Source: Butyricicoccus pullicaecorum
GTDB lineage: Bacteria; Bacillota; Clostridia; Oscillospirales; Butyricicoccaceae
Assembly: GCA_021531865.1 (NCBI GenBank)
Contig: JAFBIW010000007.1
Span: forward strand, 59,104-123,103
DNA length: 64,000 nt
Direction: 5' to 3'
In this document: positions 63,796 to 64,000 of the stretch, piece after piece
Layout of the letters: each line of letters starts with the position of its first letter
Numbering within the stretch: the stretch's first letter is position 1
Notes under the pieces: generated by a model
The model's input: the letters and a program-made list of their open reading frames with translations, nothing else
Database searches by the model: none
What the model was told of the DNA's origin: nothing
Position numbers and translations under genes: made by a program

Positions 63796-64000
63796 TGAAG
63801 TGACCCCAAAAAGTTAGACAATATTTCGAAGTAAAAATTGTTCAAGCAGCCGAAAGGGCTTGTTGTCTGTGACGAGCAGGCGGCAAGCCCTTAAGCTTTG
63901 CCTTGATACGGTGGTTGTTGTAGTAATCGAGATATTCAACGAGCTCCTGTTTGAAGTGCTCCATAGATTGGAATTCTTGCAGATACAGAAGTTCACTTTT
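63796..64000 (-). mobile_element. End of an IS3-family insertion sequence (continues beyond the window)
   Basis: The terminal sequence TGAAGTGACCCCAAAAAGTT starting near 63796, followed by AGACA, is the expected end of an IS3-family element; the transposase gene stops 22 bases inside it. The other end lies outside the window. Confidence 0.78.
63842..64000 (-). CDS. IS3-family transposase OrfB, C-terminal end (truncated by window edge)
   Basis: The last 52 residues of an rve-type integrase domain on the - strand: KSELLYLQEFQSMEHFKQEL, then EYLDYYNNHRIKAKLKGLPP, then ARHRQQALSAA and stop at 63842-63844. The YYNN-RIKAKLKGLPP pattern is the classic C-terminus of IS3 OrfB. The catalytic residues would be beyond the window. 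The reading frame is intact as far as seen. Confidence 0.9.
   Translation of the reverse strand, partial: KSELLYLQEFQSMEHFKQELVEYLDYYNNHRIKAKLKGLPPARHRQQALSAA

Overview
The window is 64 kb of GC-rich chromosome (third positions mostly G/C) from a spore-forming Gram-positive bacterium. Sporulation-linked genes (yabP, yabQ, a SpoVB/YabM-type flippase, yunB), the yabN-yabO-yabP-yabQ-divIC-yabR order, hemZ, an L10 leader, Bacillus-type SOS boxes, EFR1-type ferredoxin and VanW proteins all point to Clostridia. The high GC content suggests an Oscillospiraceae-like lineage (inference; no 16S gene is present). Most genes are on the - strand in dense operons, often with 1-4 base overlaps.

Layout. 1-864: three small unknown proteins (+). 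869-5696: rsmA, a 54-aa ORF, VanW protein, hpf, a fumarase alpha subunit without its beta partner, and an amidohydrolase. 5730-5857: a free-standing small-RNA transcription unit. 5920-20789 (-): the yabR/divIC/yabQ/yabP/rqcP/hup/mazG/spoVB cluster, a coiled-coil zinc-ribbon protein, a nucleoside kinase-like protein, hemZ, a metallo-hydrolase, dtd, relA, recJ, and a DUF4364 regulator with lrgAB. 20922-27404 (+): GNAT, uvrB, EFR1 ferredoxin, uvrA. 27414-27924: a solitary antitoxin-like RNA followed by a structured dispersed repeat. 27934-30506: ridA, typA, tRNA-Gln. 30640-34308: phage-derived lysozyme, holin-like, XhlA-like and collagen-like fibre genes. 34479-38892: pyrE, then rplL-rplJ behind an L10 leader, then rplA, rplK, nusG, secE, rpmG. 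39158-39958: ruvX and a type I toxin-antitoxin locus. 39961-42826: pyrK-pyrD and a phosphatase-acetyltransferase fusion. 42827-44316: gene-free accessory DNA with SOS boxes, 44-bp tandem repeats and two inverted copies of the structured repeat. 44317-52757: MATE, glnS, gltX, MFS and AEC transporters, and a solute-binding lipoprotein. 52925-53524: five tRNAs (one interrupted by hairpin DNA). 53591-63711: hslO, a methyltransferase, yerC, an ECF sigma factor with DUF4179 partner, ligA-gatC-gatA-gatB, yunB. 63796-64000: the end of an IS3-family element.

The core genes are housekeeping: translation (ribosomal proteins, GlnRS, GluRS, GatCAB, tRNAs), repair (UvrA/UvrB, RecJ, LigA, RuvX), stringent response and ribosome hibernation (RelA, HPF, TypA), pyrimidine synthesis (PyrK/D/E) and spore formation. 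The unusual material is mostly non-coding: a 95-nt orphan small RNA with consensus promoter and terminator; a type I toxin-antitoxin locus with a second, toxin-less copy of its antitoxin RNA 12 kb away; and a dispersed element present three times whose hairpin carries compensatory base changes, embedded in 43-44-bp repeats beside several SOS-box-like operators.
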